This document shows positions 8,054 to 16,192 of a DNA stretch of 64,000 bases, in pieces. The stretch's first letter is position 1. Each line of letters starts with the position of its first letter. The stretch is from an uncultured Ruegeria sp. (GTDB taxonomy: Bacteria > Pseudomonadota > Alphaproteobacteria > Rhodobacterales > Rhodobacteraceae). Location of the stretch: positions 1-64,000 of the forward strand of contig NZ_CANNGO010000013.1 of NCBI RefSeq assembly GCF_947504215.1, in the 5' to 3' direction. The position numbers were made by a program, and so were the translations under genes. The notes beneath the pieces are model-generated. The model searched no databases. It was not told the DNA's origin and saw nothing but the letters and a program-made list of their open reading frames with translations.

Positions 8054-8929
8054 ATGCAGGTTGTTATCCATGCTGGTGCCGCTTTTACCGATGACGGCCG
8101 ACTGCTGGGGTCCCTTTTGGCAAACAAAGCGGCCCTTGCCCAAAGCCGGTCCCTTCCTCTTGGCCCGCGTCACAGCCGACAGTTTGTAAAAGTAATGTCC
8201 GATTCGGTGATCAAAGACGTGCCAGTCGACGACGCACAAGAGGATCTGCGCGAGATATTTCCCGAGGATCTGAATGCCGAGCGTTTGATCATCTCTAGCG
8301 ACAAGTTCTTTGGGCCTAGAAGAACAGCACTTCAGCACGGCCAGATCTACCCTTTTGCTGGCAAGCGAACGGCCTATTCCGAAAAACTGCTTGAAGGGGC
8401 CCAAATCGAGCTTTTTGTCGGTTTGGTCAATCCGGGCAGTTTCATTCCCAAAATTCTGATGTCCCTGCATGAAGACCAAAGAGAATCGATCTTGGGCAGC
8501 ACAGACCTGAGTTGCCTGAGCTGGTTAAACATGATCGACGATCTTGGCGATCTGGCCCCCGGGGTTAAGCTAACGCTGTGGGAGAACGAAGACACGCCAC
8601 TGATTTGGGGAGACATTGTGCGCGCTATGGCGGGGCTAGCTGACGACGTTGCTTTAAAGGATGAATATGCGTTGCTCTTGTCGCTTCTCACTGGGACCGG
8701 GAAAACCCAGCTACTGGAACTGATCCAGCAAGGGACCGCAAAGGACAGACAATCGCTGCGGGACAGTTTGGCCGGAATTTTTGAAGATCACGCCCAACCC
8801 GAGCAGATCGAAGAAGAACTGGATCTACCGGGTTGGAATTCGGACATCGTCAGCGCGTTTTCGGAGTTGTACGAACAAGATCTGGCCAAAATCCGCACAA
8901 TGCCGAATGTTCGGGTTTTGCACCCCTAA
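8054..8929 (+). CDS. Conserved hypothetical protein of the roseobacter lineage
   Basis: The open frame begins upstream at 7682 but that part lies over the tRNA, so the start is placed at ATG 8054 (MQVVIHAGAAFTDDGRLL), giving 291 residues. The N-terminus is like a conserved rhodobacterial family I have seen starting with MQ(I/V)V.H.GA. There are no membrane segments. Its fold may be sulfotransferase-like, but I see no clear PAPS motif. Function unknown. Confidence 0.65.
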   Translation: MQVVIHAGAAFTDDGRLLGSLLANKAALAQSRSLPLGPRHSRQFVKVMSDSVIKDVPVDDAQEDLREIFPEDLNAERLIISSDKFFGPRRTALQHGQIYPFAGKRTAYSEKLLEGAQIELFVGLVNPGSFIPKILMSLHEDQRESILGSTDLSCLSWLNMIDDLGDLAPGVKLTLWENEDTPLIWGDIVRAMAGLADDVALKDEYALLLSLLTGTGKTQLLELIQQGTAKDRQSLRDSLAGIFEDHAQPEQIEEELDLPGWNSDIVSAFSELYEQDLAKIRTMPNVRVLHP

Positions 8930-8938
8930 ACAATCCGC

Positions 8939-9205
8939 CTACATGCCCAGCGCTTCTTTATACATTTCCAACACCGCCTCTTCTTCCGCGATGTCGTCTT
9001 TGTCGCGTTTGCGCAGGGCAATTACCTTTCGCATGACTTTGGTGTCGTAGCCGCGTGCTTTGGCTTCGGCCATGACCTCTTTTTGCTGTTCGGCAATGTC
9101 TTTCTTTTCTGCCTCCAACCGTTCGAGCCGTTCTACAAACTGGCGCAGTTCACCAGCGGTCACCCGGTAATTGGCGGCGGCCTGATCTTCGGTCATATCT
9201 TCCAT
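8939..9205 (-). CDS. gapR: GapR-family nucleoid-associated protein (DUF2312)
   Basis: An 88-residue helical protein starting at ATG 9205 behind GGGAGAG. The sequence is typical DUF2312: a heptad-like region (LRQFVERLERLEAEKKDI) followed by EVMAEAKARGYDTKVMRKVI. GapR of Caulobacter is a clamp-like protein that binds overtwisted AT-rich DNA ahead of replication and transcription forks and is needed for normal cell-cycle progression. The longer frame to 9343 lacks a ribosome site. It is convergent with the gene at 8054-8929, with only 9 bases between. Confidence 0.85.
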   Translation of the reverse strand: MEDMTEDQAAANYRVTAGELRQFVERLERLEAEKKDIAEQQKEVMAEAKARGYDTKVMRKVIALRKRDKDDIAEEEAVLEMYKEALGM

Positions 9206-9368
9206 ATAGGTCTCTCCCAGAGGCTGAAATCTGATGCTGTCACATCGCGCAATATGCCGGATACATCGCCGCTGCTCGGGTCGCAAGCACCCAATCCGGG
9301 ACCAGGCTTGTGCGATCCGGTCTGATCCGCTAAGCGCGGGCACAGTTTACGGACAATTGCGGGGCACT

Positions 9369-9587
9369 ATGTTCGAATTCATCACCTGGGGCGGCGCCGC
9401 CCTTTCGCTGGCCGGGCTCGTCGGGCTGATCTGGTGCATCTTTCGCGTTATGAAAGCGCGTAAGGCCGGGCTGTCAGATGATGATTTGCGCGCAGTGGTC
9501 CAAGGCGTGCTGCCGTGGAATCTGGGTTCACTGTTTCTTTCCGTGATTGGTTTGATGCTGGTCATCCTCGGGATCTCCTTTGGATGA
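9369..9587 (+). CDS. Small two-helix membrane protein
   Basis: A 72-residue protein from ATG 9369, with hydrophobic segments at about residues 6-27 and 50-71 separated by a basic/acidic loop (VMKARKAGLSDDDLR). It looks like a conserved small inner-membrane protein of Rhodobacterales. The 117-residue frame from 9234 is rejected because its N-terminus overlaps the gapR leader region and is not protein-like. Confidence 0.6.
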   Translation: MFEFITWGGAALSLAGLVGLIWCIFRVMKARKAGLSDDDLRAVVQGVLPWNLGSLFLSVIGLMLVILGISFG

Positions 9588-9596
9588 CCGACCGGT

Positions 9597-9812
9597 TCAA
9601 ACCGGCATATTGTCAAACCGCGCTTCCATAGCGTCTTCGCAAAGCGCAGCATCCAGACGGCGCAGGCGTGAAGGGACATGCATCCCTTGCCGGCGCATCC
9701 GATCAATAACTTTGCTCACGCTGGGTTGCAGGGCCAGACGCGTATCCAGACACGCGTTGTGAAGCTTCTGCTCAAGTTGCTCAGCTTCGGAATAGAGATT
9801 AGCTGTTGTCAT
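9597..9812 (-). CDS. Small conserved hypothetical protein
   Basis: A 71-residue helical, soluble protein from ATG 9812 with a strong ribosome site (GGAGG, 6 bases upstream). An upstream in-frame ATG at 9836 is less likely. Sequence features: an N-terminal heptad-like stretch (EAEQLEQKLHNAC) and a basic middle (DRMRRQGMHVPSRLRRLD). No family recognised. It is divergent from the persulfide dioxygenase gene; the 245-base gap holds the FNR-type box. Confidence 0.6.
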   Translation of the reverse strand: MTTANLYSEAEQLEQKLHNACLDTRLALQPSVSKVIDRMRRQGMHVPSRLRRLDAALCEDAMEARFDNMPV

Positions 9813-9973
9813 AACCATCCTCCCAAGTGGTGTCATTCTGACAGATATAGGTAACGAGAATAAGACCCGAATATGTTACCTTGAAGTTGTGCGGAATCTT
9901 GCCGGACATCCTGGCAGTTTCCGCAATCAGGCACGGTTCGGCTAAAGTTTAATCCGATTTAGCCGATGCTGCT

Positions 9974-9987
9974 TTGATGGACATCAA
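9974..9987. promoter_or_regulatory. FNR/FnrL-type box
   Basis: The sequence TTGATGGACATCAA matches the consensus TTGAT-N4-ATCAA exactly and lies inside a larger perfect 8-2-8 palindrome (9972-9989). It is centred about 78 bases before the persulfide dioxygenase start, so it could activate that gene or the divergent small gene. FnrL/DNR-type regulators in Rhodobacterales use this site for oxygen- or NO-dependent control. Function is inferred from sequence match. Confidence 0.75.
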
Positions 9988-10057
9988 AGGTCGGATTGAC
10001 TTTTGCTTCATATTCCAAGTTTGATAGGTGACCGGAACTGCCTGAGCGGAGGACACC

Positions 10058-10921
10058 ATGACACCTAAAGTGAAAGCTTTTTTTGACGGCCAGACCTTCA
10101 CGGTTTCCTACGTTGTGCAAGAGCCTGAAGGCAGTGCCTGCGCAATCATCGACAGCGTTCTAGATTTTGATCACGCGTCGGGTCGGACAACAACACATGC
10201 CGCGGACAAGGTTGCCGAGTATGTAGGGTCCGAGGAGCTGAAGGTTGAATGGATTCTCGAAAGCCACGTCCACGCCGATCATCTGTCTGCCGCCCCCTAC
10301 CTGCAGCAGAAATTGGGCGGCAAAATCGGCATTGGAGCGCAGATCGTTGCAGTGCAGGACACGTTTGGCAAGGTCTTCAATGAAGGCACCGAATTCCAAC
10401 GTGACGGTAGCCAGTTCGACGCTCTGTTTTCCGAAGGCGACAGCTTTCATATCGGGCAGATGCGCGGGGATGTTCTGCACACACCGGGGCACACTCCGGC
10501 TTGCCTGACCTACGTGATCGGCGATGCGGCATTTGTTGGCGACACTCTATTCATGCCCGACTTTGGAACTGCTCGGTGCGATTTCCCTGGTGGATCGTCC
10601 ACAACGCTGTTCGAGTCGATCCAAAAGATACTAAGCTTGCCGGATAAGACACGCATCTTCGTTGGGCATGACTACAAGGCGCCGGGCCGCGACGAATACG
10701 CATGGGAAACCACAGTGGGCGAACAAAAAGCGCTGAACGTCCATATCGGCCAAGGGCGCAGCATCGAAGAATTCGTGGAGATGCGCGACGCCCGAGACGC
10801 GACTCTGGCCATGCCGCGCCTGATCTTGCCTTCCCTGCAAGTCAATATGCGCGCTGGGCAAATGCCCCCCGCAGACGAACAGGGTGATGTGTTTCTGAAA
10901 GTGCCCATCAACAAACTTTAG
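10058..10921 (+). CDS. Persulfide dioxygenase-like MBL-fold protein (ETHE1/Blh type)
   Basis: A 287-residue metallo-beta-lactamase-fold protein. Metal ligands are visible in SHVHADHLSAAP, HTPGHTPACL, GDTLFMPDFGTARCD and VGHDYKAPG, the single-iron pattern of ETHE1-like persulfide dioxygenases, which oxidise glutathione persulfide to sulfite. ATG 10058 follows GGAGG closely. A DUF442 sulfurtransferase lies 190 bases downstream on the same strand, the partner usual in bacterial Blh systems. An FNR-type box sits upstream. Glyoxalase II is the main alternative, but the DFGTARCDFPGG segment and partner favour persulfide oxidation. Confidence 0.85.
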   Translation: MTPKVKAFFDGQTFTVSYVVQEPEGSACAIIDSVLDFDHASGRTTTHAADKVAEYVGSEELKVEWILESHVHADHLSAAPYLQQKLGGKIGIGAQIVAVQDTFGKVFNEGTEFQRDGSQFDALFSEGDSFHIGQMRGDVLHTPGHTPACLTYVIGDAAFVGDTLFMPDFGTARCDFPGGSSTTLFESIQKILSLPDKTRIFVGHDYKAPGRDEYAWETTVGEQKALNVHIGQGRSIEEFVEMRDARDATLAMPRLILPSLQVNMRAGQMPPADEQGDVFLKVPINKL

Positions 10922-11114
10922 TTCTGTCGGCATGCAGGTTGGACGCCGGTCATCCTGGCCCGACGAAGGCCAAAGAAATCTAGGCGTGCGTTCTCAAGCC
11001 GCGGCCCAACCCGAGCTACTTGGGAAGCCGATAGACCAAAGACTGGCGACAGCACATAGTGCAACATTAAGGGTGCAACTAGACAGACCCGCAGACGCGG
11101 CCTAAGGACATGGC

Positions 11115-11546
11115 ATGGAGATTCGACCAATAACCCCCCGCTATTCCGTCTCGCCGCAGATCGCGGTCGAGGATGTTCCTGCCATCGCCGAGGCTGGGTT
11201 CGTCAAAGTCATCTGCAATCGCCCCAACATGGAAGTTCCTGCGGATATGCAATCCGATGCGATTGGCGAGGCTGTCCGCGCCGCCGGATTGGAATATGAG
11301 GTTCTGGAATTGACCCACCAGACGATGACCCCAGAAAACGTTGCGCTACAACGTGATCTGGCAGAGAGTTGCAGCGGCCCAGTCCTGGCTTATTGTGCCT
11401 CGGGCACGCGCTGTTCGGTCGTCTGGGCGTTGGGGCAATGCGACTCCATGAGTACGGATGAGATTTTGAACGCGACGACGAAAGCTGGATATCAGTTGGA
11501 AGGTCTGCGTCCGACTTTGGATCAGATTCGAAAAACATCGGGTTAA
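11115..11546 (+). CDS. DUF442 / TIGR01244-type sulfurtransferase
   Basis: A 143-residue protein with the phosphatase/rhodanese-like active-site loop YCASGTRCSVVWA (Cys in C-x-x-G-x-R). This small domain is fused or linked to persulfide dioxygenases in many proteobacteria and moves sulfane sulfur. Start ATG 11115 has AAGGA six bases upstream. It likely shares a transcript with the dioxygenase, but the 190-base gap is large enough for its own promoter. It is convergent with the FliM/FliN-family gene, 13 bases apart. Confidence 0.8.
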   Translation: MEIRPITPRYSVSPQIAVEDVPAIAEAGFVKVICNRPNMEVPADMQSDAIGEAVRAAGLEYEVLELTHQTMTPENVALQRDLAESCSGPVLAYCASGTRCSVVWALGQCDSMSTDEILNATTKAGYQLEGLRPTLDQIRKTSG

Positions 11547-11559
11547 CCCGACCGTAGAA

Positions 11560-12672
11560 TCAGCCGCCGCGCTCCGACGCATCCTCTGGTCCGGTTAGAC
11601 CCGCCAATTGAGAAATCTCGGCTGCAATCTGATCCGAATTCGCAAAATCCAGATCGCTCTCAAGCGATTCAGGGTCTGGAGTTTCAACCTTGTACGGTGT
11701 CACGTTCAGCGTGTCCGGAATCAGGTTCGAGGCGTCCTGGATGTCCTGTTGTGGCGCCCTTGTTTCGCTGGCAACGAATTTTCCCAGCTCAGGGTCTGCC
11801 AAGGCAGGCAGCGACGCGTGTTCATTTACGCGAACGGCCCGCAGACCGCCACACTGGCCAAGACGCCCCACTGCCACGCGCGTGCGATCTATGCTCAGGA
11901 TCTCGGTCCGATCCACACGGGATCCGGTTAGAGGCACCAGATCTCCTACTTTCAGCCAGGACAGATTCGACAGTGGCAATACCATACGGCACAAGACAGC
12001 GTTCAACTCTGCCCGAACAACGCCTGCAGATTGTTCCAAGCTTGGTCCAGCTTCCGTCGGAGACGCAGCGCCTTCATCTGGCAGAAACGGATGATCAGGC
12101 AACAGAACGGTGATTTGCCCCTGCCGCAATCCCCCTGCCAGATCCACAGTCAGTTCGAATGCGCGATAGGCATCGTCAACCAGGGCAAGGGACAGCTTCC
12201 CCAAGTCCGCAGAACGTGATCTGAATTCGTATCCGGTAAGGCAAGCCTGATCGGCTGCCGCCTCGACCAGAGTGGCAGCGCGCGCCAGGGCTTCTTCGAT
12301 CAATGGTGCCGCCATGGCGGCATCTGTATCAGTAAACGCACGCGCGTTTGGCCGGGCTTCTGTCACCTCTCCTATTGTTTGGGTTTGAACGATGGCGGAA
12401 ACACAGCTGGGGTCCAAACAGGCCGCCGCAATCCCTTCGGGACCACTGAACAACAGTAGCAACAAATTTTCGCCGAGCGTTTCAACAAACTCATTTTGTT
12501 GCCGGGTGGATTGCCTGACTCCGATAACCGTAAGCGGCAGGCTCAGCCTATCCCCCGCCGCCCGTGCGAATCCCAGTCGCAATGCGCGCAGAATCGAGCG
12601 TGGACGATCACTCAAATCATCCTGCCCAACCGACAGCTTGCGCGCCAAAGCAGCGCTGACAGAATGTGCCAT
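11560..12672 (-). CDS. FliM/FliN-family (SpoA domain) protein
   Basis: A 370-residue protein whose C-terminal half contains a surface-presentation-of-antigens (SpoA) domain at about residues 225-300 (AELNAVLCRMVLPLSNLSWLKVGDLVPL to RVAVGRLGQCGGLRAVRV), as in flagellar switch proteins FliM and FliN. The N-terminal part is Ala-rich and lacks the EIDALL peptide of canonical FliM. The acidic C-terminal tail is likely disordered. No other flagellar gene is in the window; it lies 78 bases downstream of the kinase operon, so a role linked to that signalling system or to the flagellar C-ring is possible. Confidence 0.75.
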   Translation of the reverse strand: MAHSVSAALARKLSVGQDDLSDRPRSILRALRLGFARAAGDRLSLPLTVIGVRQSTRQQNEFVETLGENLLLLLFSGPEGIAAACLDPSCVSAIVQTQTIGEVTEARPNARAFTDTDAAMAAPLIEEALARAATLVEAAADQACLTGYEFRSRSADLGKLSLALVDDAYRAFELTVDLAGGLRQGQITVLLPDHPFLPDEGAASPTEAGPSLEQSAGVVRAELNAVLCRMVLPLSNLSWLKVGDLVPLTGSRVDRTEILSIDRTRVAVGRLGQCGGLRAVRVNEHASLPALADPELGKFVASETRAPQQDIQDASNLIPDTLNVTPYKVETPDPESLESDLDFANSDQIAAEISQLAGLTGPEDASERGG

Positions 12673-12750
12673 GGCTCTAATTCACCAATTGTTCCAGCAA
12701 CTGACACTTGGTGTAACCTGACGACCGTTACGAAGTTCTTTATGCCTCCG

Positions 12751-15429
12751 TCACTGCGCCGCCTGTTGATAGGCCAGCGGCAGGCTTACACGAAAGGCGG
12801 CCCCGCCCTGCCCGGGCAAATAGCTGATCTCGCCCCCAAGGCGCTGCATGATCTCACGGCAGATCGCTAATCCCAGCCCGGCGCCCCCTGCCTTGTCGCC
12901 ACCGACACGCGCGAATTTCTCGAATACCATCGATTGTGCCTCGGGCGGAATGCCACTGCCATTGTCCGTAAAGTCGATCACCAACCGCCCTCCGACATCA
13001 TGGGCTGAGATCGTCAGAACTGGTTCAGGAGACTCGCAGTACTTTCGCGCATTTGAAATCAGGTTGATAAACACCTGGCCCAGACGGTCCAGATCAGTAT
13101 GAAGCGGAATACGTTCTGACGCACGGCTGCGCCGCACGGCCAATTTCTCGTCGGTTCCGGCCAACGCGCTCGATACCGCCCGATCCAGAACCGAGCGGAG
13201 GCTGTCATCGCCGACATTCAAACTTACCTGACCGCTTTCCAACACGCTCAGGTCCAGCAGATCATCCAAAAGGCGTGTCAGCCGTAAGGCTTCATCGTGA
13301 ATGATCGCGGCATAGCGCGTCTGTTCCGTCCCGCTCAGCCCTCGGGTATCACGCATGATCTCGGAAAACGCGCGGATCGAGGTCATGGGCGTTCTTAGCT
13401 CATGACTGACCTGACTTAGAAAACTGTCTTTTTGTTCAGATACCTGGGTCAGCTTTGTGTTGGCCTCTCGCAGTTTTCGAGCGGTTCGGCTCAGCTCGGC
13501 GGATTTGACTTCCAGTTGGCTGGAATACTCTAATAGCTGAGCAGACTCGTCGGCCACCGCCAGCAAATCCTCGACCGAAACAGACGATCCCCCGACAATC
13601 TGACCGATCATTGCATGCGCTGTGGCTGCACCGACCGAACCACTTAGTTCGCGTTCAAGACGGTTGAGAAAACCCGGTGTCGGCTCGGGCAGGCGCGATC
13701 GCCCCCCTTGTTGTTCGGCTTCAGCCTGAAAGAACTCCTGCGCGGGGCCAGCGCCCAAAATGCGCTGCGTCATGATCATCAGGTCTTCGCTTTGCGCCAC
13801 CGAGCCGGTCCATCCACGCGGCGCCGCGGAATGATCGAATACGTTGACAAACTGCGCGCCTTGCAAACGCTCCAGCGGGCTGGGGAAACTCAGCAGGGAA
13901 GTCACACAGAAGGCGACCGTGTTCAGAGACAGCGACCACATGACTGTATGAACCATCGGGTCGATTCCTTCGATCCCGAACAGAGCCTGCGGGCGTAGCC
14001 AGCCCAGACCGAATGGGCCACTTTCCAAGATCGAGGCGGGCATCCAGGCAGCGCCCATTCCCGGCAATAGCAGCGTATAAATCCACAGGACAAAGCCTAC
14101 CGAAAGCCCAACCAACGCTCCGGTCCGCGTCGCCCCGCGCCAAAATAACCCTCCGACCAAAGCGGGCAGAATCTGAGATATCCCGGCAAAAGCAATCAGT
14201 CCGATCGACGACAGCGCAGTCCCGCCACCAGACAGGCTGTAATAGAAATAGCCCAGCGCCATAATCACCGCGATCGAAACCCGGCGTGCCATCAATACGA
14301 TGTTGCGTACGTCACCCGAAATCGAACCAGAACCTTCCTGAGTGCTCAGCCAGATCGGCATGACCACGTGGTTCGACACCATGGTAGACAGGGCCATCGC
14401 GGTCACAATCACCATGGATGTGGCCGAAGAAAAGCCACCGATAAACGAAAGCATCGCCAGCCAGTCATTGCCTTGCGACAAAGGGACCGTCAGAACAAAC
14501 AAATCCGGGTTTGAGCCTTCAGGCAGCAAGTCCAACCCAACAACGGCGATCGGAACCACGAACAGGCTCATCAGCAGCAAATACAACGGGAAGGCCCATG
14601 CAGCCGTCCGCAAATGGCCCTCGTCATCGTTTTCGACGATCATAACCTGAAACATGCGCGGTAGGCAGACGAAGGCGGCAGCGGATAGAAAGATAAAGGT
14701 GGTCCAGCGCCCGGCATCCACATTCCACTGGCCGATTTCCGAGGCGTCGATGCGGTCCATCATCGGGCCCATACCACCCGCCACGCCCCAAACCACAAAG
14801 ATACCCACCGCCAACAAAGCAAACAATTTGACGACTGATTCCAATGCAATGGCGGTAACAACGCCATGGTGACGCTCATTGGCATCCAGATTGCGCGTGC
14901 CGAATAGAATAGCAAACATAGCCAGCCCGGCAGCCACCCAGAATACACTCGACCCTTCGCGATATAGACCCGAAGTGTCCGCTTCGGCAAAGATCGAGAA
15001 GGACAGGGTGATCGATTGCAGTTGCAACGCGATATAGGGCGTGCCCCCGAGGACAGCCAGAATGGTGACGCACACAGCTAAGGTGTTTGACTTTCCATAA
15101 CGCGAGGACAGCAAGTCGGCAATCGAAGTGACCCTCTGACTGCGGCCTACGCGCACAAGCTTTCGCAATCCCCACCACCAACTCACCATGACCAAAGTCG
15201 GACCTAAGTAGATGGTCACAAACTCAAGCCCGGATCGTGCGGCATTCCCGACTGCGCCATAAAACGTCCAAGCGGTGCAATAGATCGACAGGGACAAGGT
15301 GTAGATCACCGGAGACCGCAGCCACCTGCCCCGCCCAGCCGCAGCCATGCGATCGGCTGCAAACGCGACACCGAACAGCAAAACGACATACCCCAGACAA
15401 ACCAGGATCAGGATGTTCAGCGTTGCCAT
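12751..15429 (-). CDS. Sensor histidine kinase with N-terminal sodium/solute-symporter-like domain
   Basis: An 892-residue protein. The first ~500 residues form about 12-13 membrane helices of the SSS/PutP type (YTLSLSIYCTAWTFYGAVGN near the start). A linker and coiled coil lead into a HisKA domain with H-box SHELRTPMTSIRAFSE and a HATPase_c domain with N-box NLISNARKYC, G1 DNGSGIPP and G2 GGAGLGLAICREIM. This plan matches CbrA/CrbS kinases, which couple transport or sensing of small organic molecules to signalling. ATG 15429 overlaps the upstream small membrane gene by 13 bases. The longer frame to 15522 is inside that gene and not used. Confidence 0.92.
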   Translation of the reverse strand: MATLNILILVCLGYVVLLFGVAFAADRMAAAGRGRWLRSPVIYTLSLSIYCTAWTFYGAVGNAARSGLEFVTIYLGPTLVMVSWWWGLRKLVRVGRSQRVTSIADLLSSRYGKSNTLAVCVTILAVLGGTPYIALQLQSITLSFSIFAEADTSGLYREGSSVFWVAAGLAMFAILFGTRNLDANERHHGVVTAIALESVVKLFALLAVGIFVVWGVAGGMGPMMDRIDASEIGQWNVDAGRWTTFIFLSAAAFVCLPRMFQVMIVENDDEGHLRTAAWAFPLYLLLMSLFVVPIAVVGLDLLPEGSNPDLFVLTVPLSQGNDWLAMLSFIGGFSSATSMVIVTAMALSTMVSNHVVMPIWLSTQEGSGSISGDVRNIVLMARRVSIAVIMALGYFYYSLSGGGTALSSIGLIAFAGISQILPALVGGLFWRGATRTGALVGLSVGFVLWIYTLLLPGMGAAWMPASILESGPFGLGWLRPQALFGIEGIDPMVHTVMWSLSLNTVAFCVTSLLSFPSPLERLQGAQFVNVFDHSAAPRGWTGSVAQSEDLMIMTQRILGAGPAQEFFQAEAEQQGGRSRLPEPTPGFLNRLERELSGSVGAATAHAMIGQIVGGSSVSVEDLLAVADESAQLLEYSSQLEVKSAELSRTARKLREANTKLTQVSEQKDSFLSQVSHELRTPMTSIRAFSEIMRDTRGLSGTEQTRYAAIIHDEALRLTRLLDDLLDLSVLESGQVSLNVGDDSLRSVLDRAVSSALAGTDEKLAVRRSRASERIPLHTDLDRLGQVFINLISNARKYCESPEPVLTISAHDVGGRLVIDFTDNGSGIPPEAQSMVFEKFARVGGDKAGGAGLGLAICREIMQRLGGEISYLPGQGGAAFRVSLPLAYQQAAQ

Positions 15430-15737
15430 TGATCGGTATCCGTTTCGGGATCCTCGCGCGTCCTCAGACGGCGGGCCGCCACGCCGAAGATCAAGCCAAC
15501 CAGGATCAACCCGCCCCAGCAAGCGAAGATGTAGAACATTGCCGAAGACAGTGGAACTGCCTGGCCTTCAATAGACTGCCCAGGCCAAAGCAACGGCAGT
15601 GCAAACAGCGCCGCCCCCAAAAACGGCAGCAAACGTGCTGCATCCGTAAGCCTGCGACGGCGATAACTTTGTCGCTCCAGAAAAACTGAGGGCCTTGGAC
15701 CCGACGGCTTAGCTTCGGAATTTTCCTCTGCAGTCAT
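15417..15737 (-). CDS. Small two-helix membrane protein in the kinase operon
   Basis: A 106-residue protein with a basic N-terminal region and two hydrophobic helices (about residues 35-53 and 63-85). Its start overlaps the receiver gene stop by 4 bases and its end overlaps the kinase start by 13 bases, so all three are translationally linked. I recognise no named family; the position suggests it assists the SSS-type kinase. Confidence 0.8.
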   Translation of the reverse strand: MTAEENSEAKPSGPRPSVFLERQSYRRRRLTDAARLLPFLGAALFALPLLWPGQSIEGQAVPLSSAMFYIFACWGGLILVGLIFGVAARRLRTREDPETDTDQWQR

Positions 15738-16114
15738 AACCGCGTTGCCTGAGCATGCAGGTCGCGTACAGCGGTCAGCACCTCGGCATTTGAAAAGGGT
15801 TTGGTCATAAACCGGCTGACGCCGGCGTTTTCGGCCATTTCACGGTCACGGGACTGGCCACGCGCGGTCAGCATCAGCACAGGCAGGCTTTGCATGCCGT
15901 CCTGCTCTCGCAGGTCACGCAGAATGTCCATGCCACTTTTGCCCGGCAACATGACATCCAGAATCACCAGATCGGGATTCGCGGCCCGAATCACCTGGAG
16001 CGCATCCGCACCATCGCCATGCGTTTGAACCTGCCACCCCTCACGGGTCAGCAAAAACCGGATCGCCTCAGCTATGTTCGGCTCATCCTCAATCAACAGA
16101 ACCTTTCGGCTCAT
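15734..16114 (-). CDS. Single-domain response regulator (receiver only)
   Basis: A 126-residue CheY-like receiver. The acidic pocket is in LIEDEPNI, the phospho-acceptor Asp in LVILDVMLPGKSG, with TARG and FMTKPF giving the conserved Thr and Lys. No output domain follows, so it must act through a protein partner or phosphorelay. Start ATG 16114 is chosen over 16147. It is the first gene of a three-gene operon with the membrane protein and the SSS-kinase. Confidence 0.92.
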   Translation of the reverse strand: MSRKVLLIEDEPNIAEAIRFLLTREGWQVQTHGDGADALQVIRAANPDLVILDVMLPGKSGMDILRDLREQDGMQSLPVLMLTARGQSRDREMAENAGVSRFMTKPFSNAEVLTAVRDLHAQATRL

Positions 16115-16192
16115 ATTTTCAGTTCCTCCCCATGACGGATCGCACACATGGCAACCCGCCGCGACCAGATTAAGCGCTCAGTCAGGAAACTG

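Noticed and set aside
10918..11130. Minus-strand ORF between the two persulfide genes
   Set aside because: Overlaps the 3' end of the dioxygenase gene, no ribosome site and no recognisable sequence; the gap looks non-coding.
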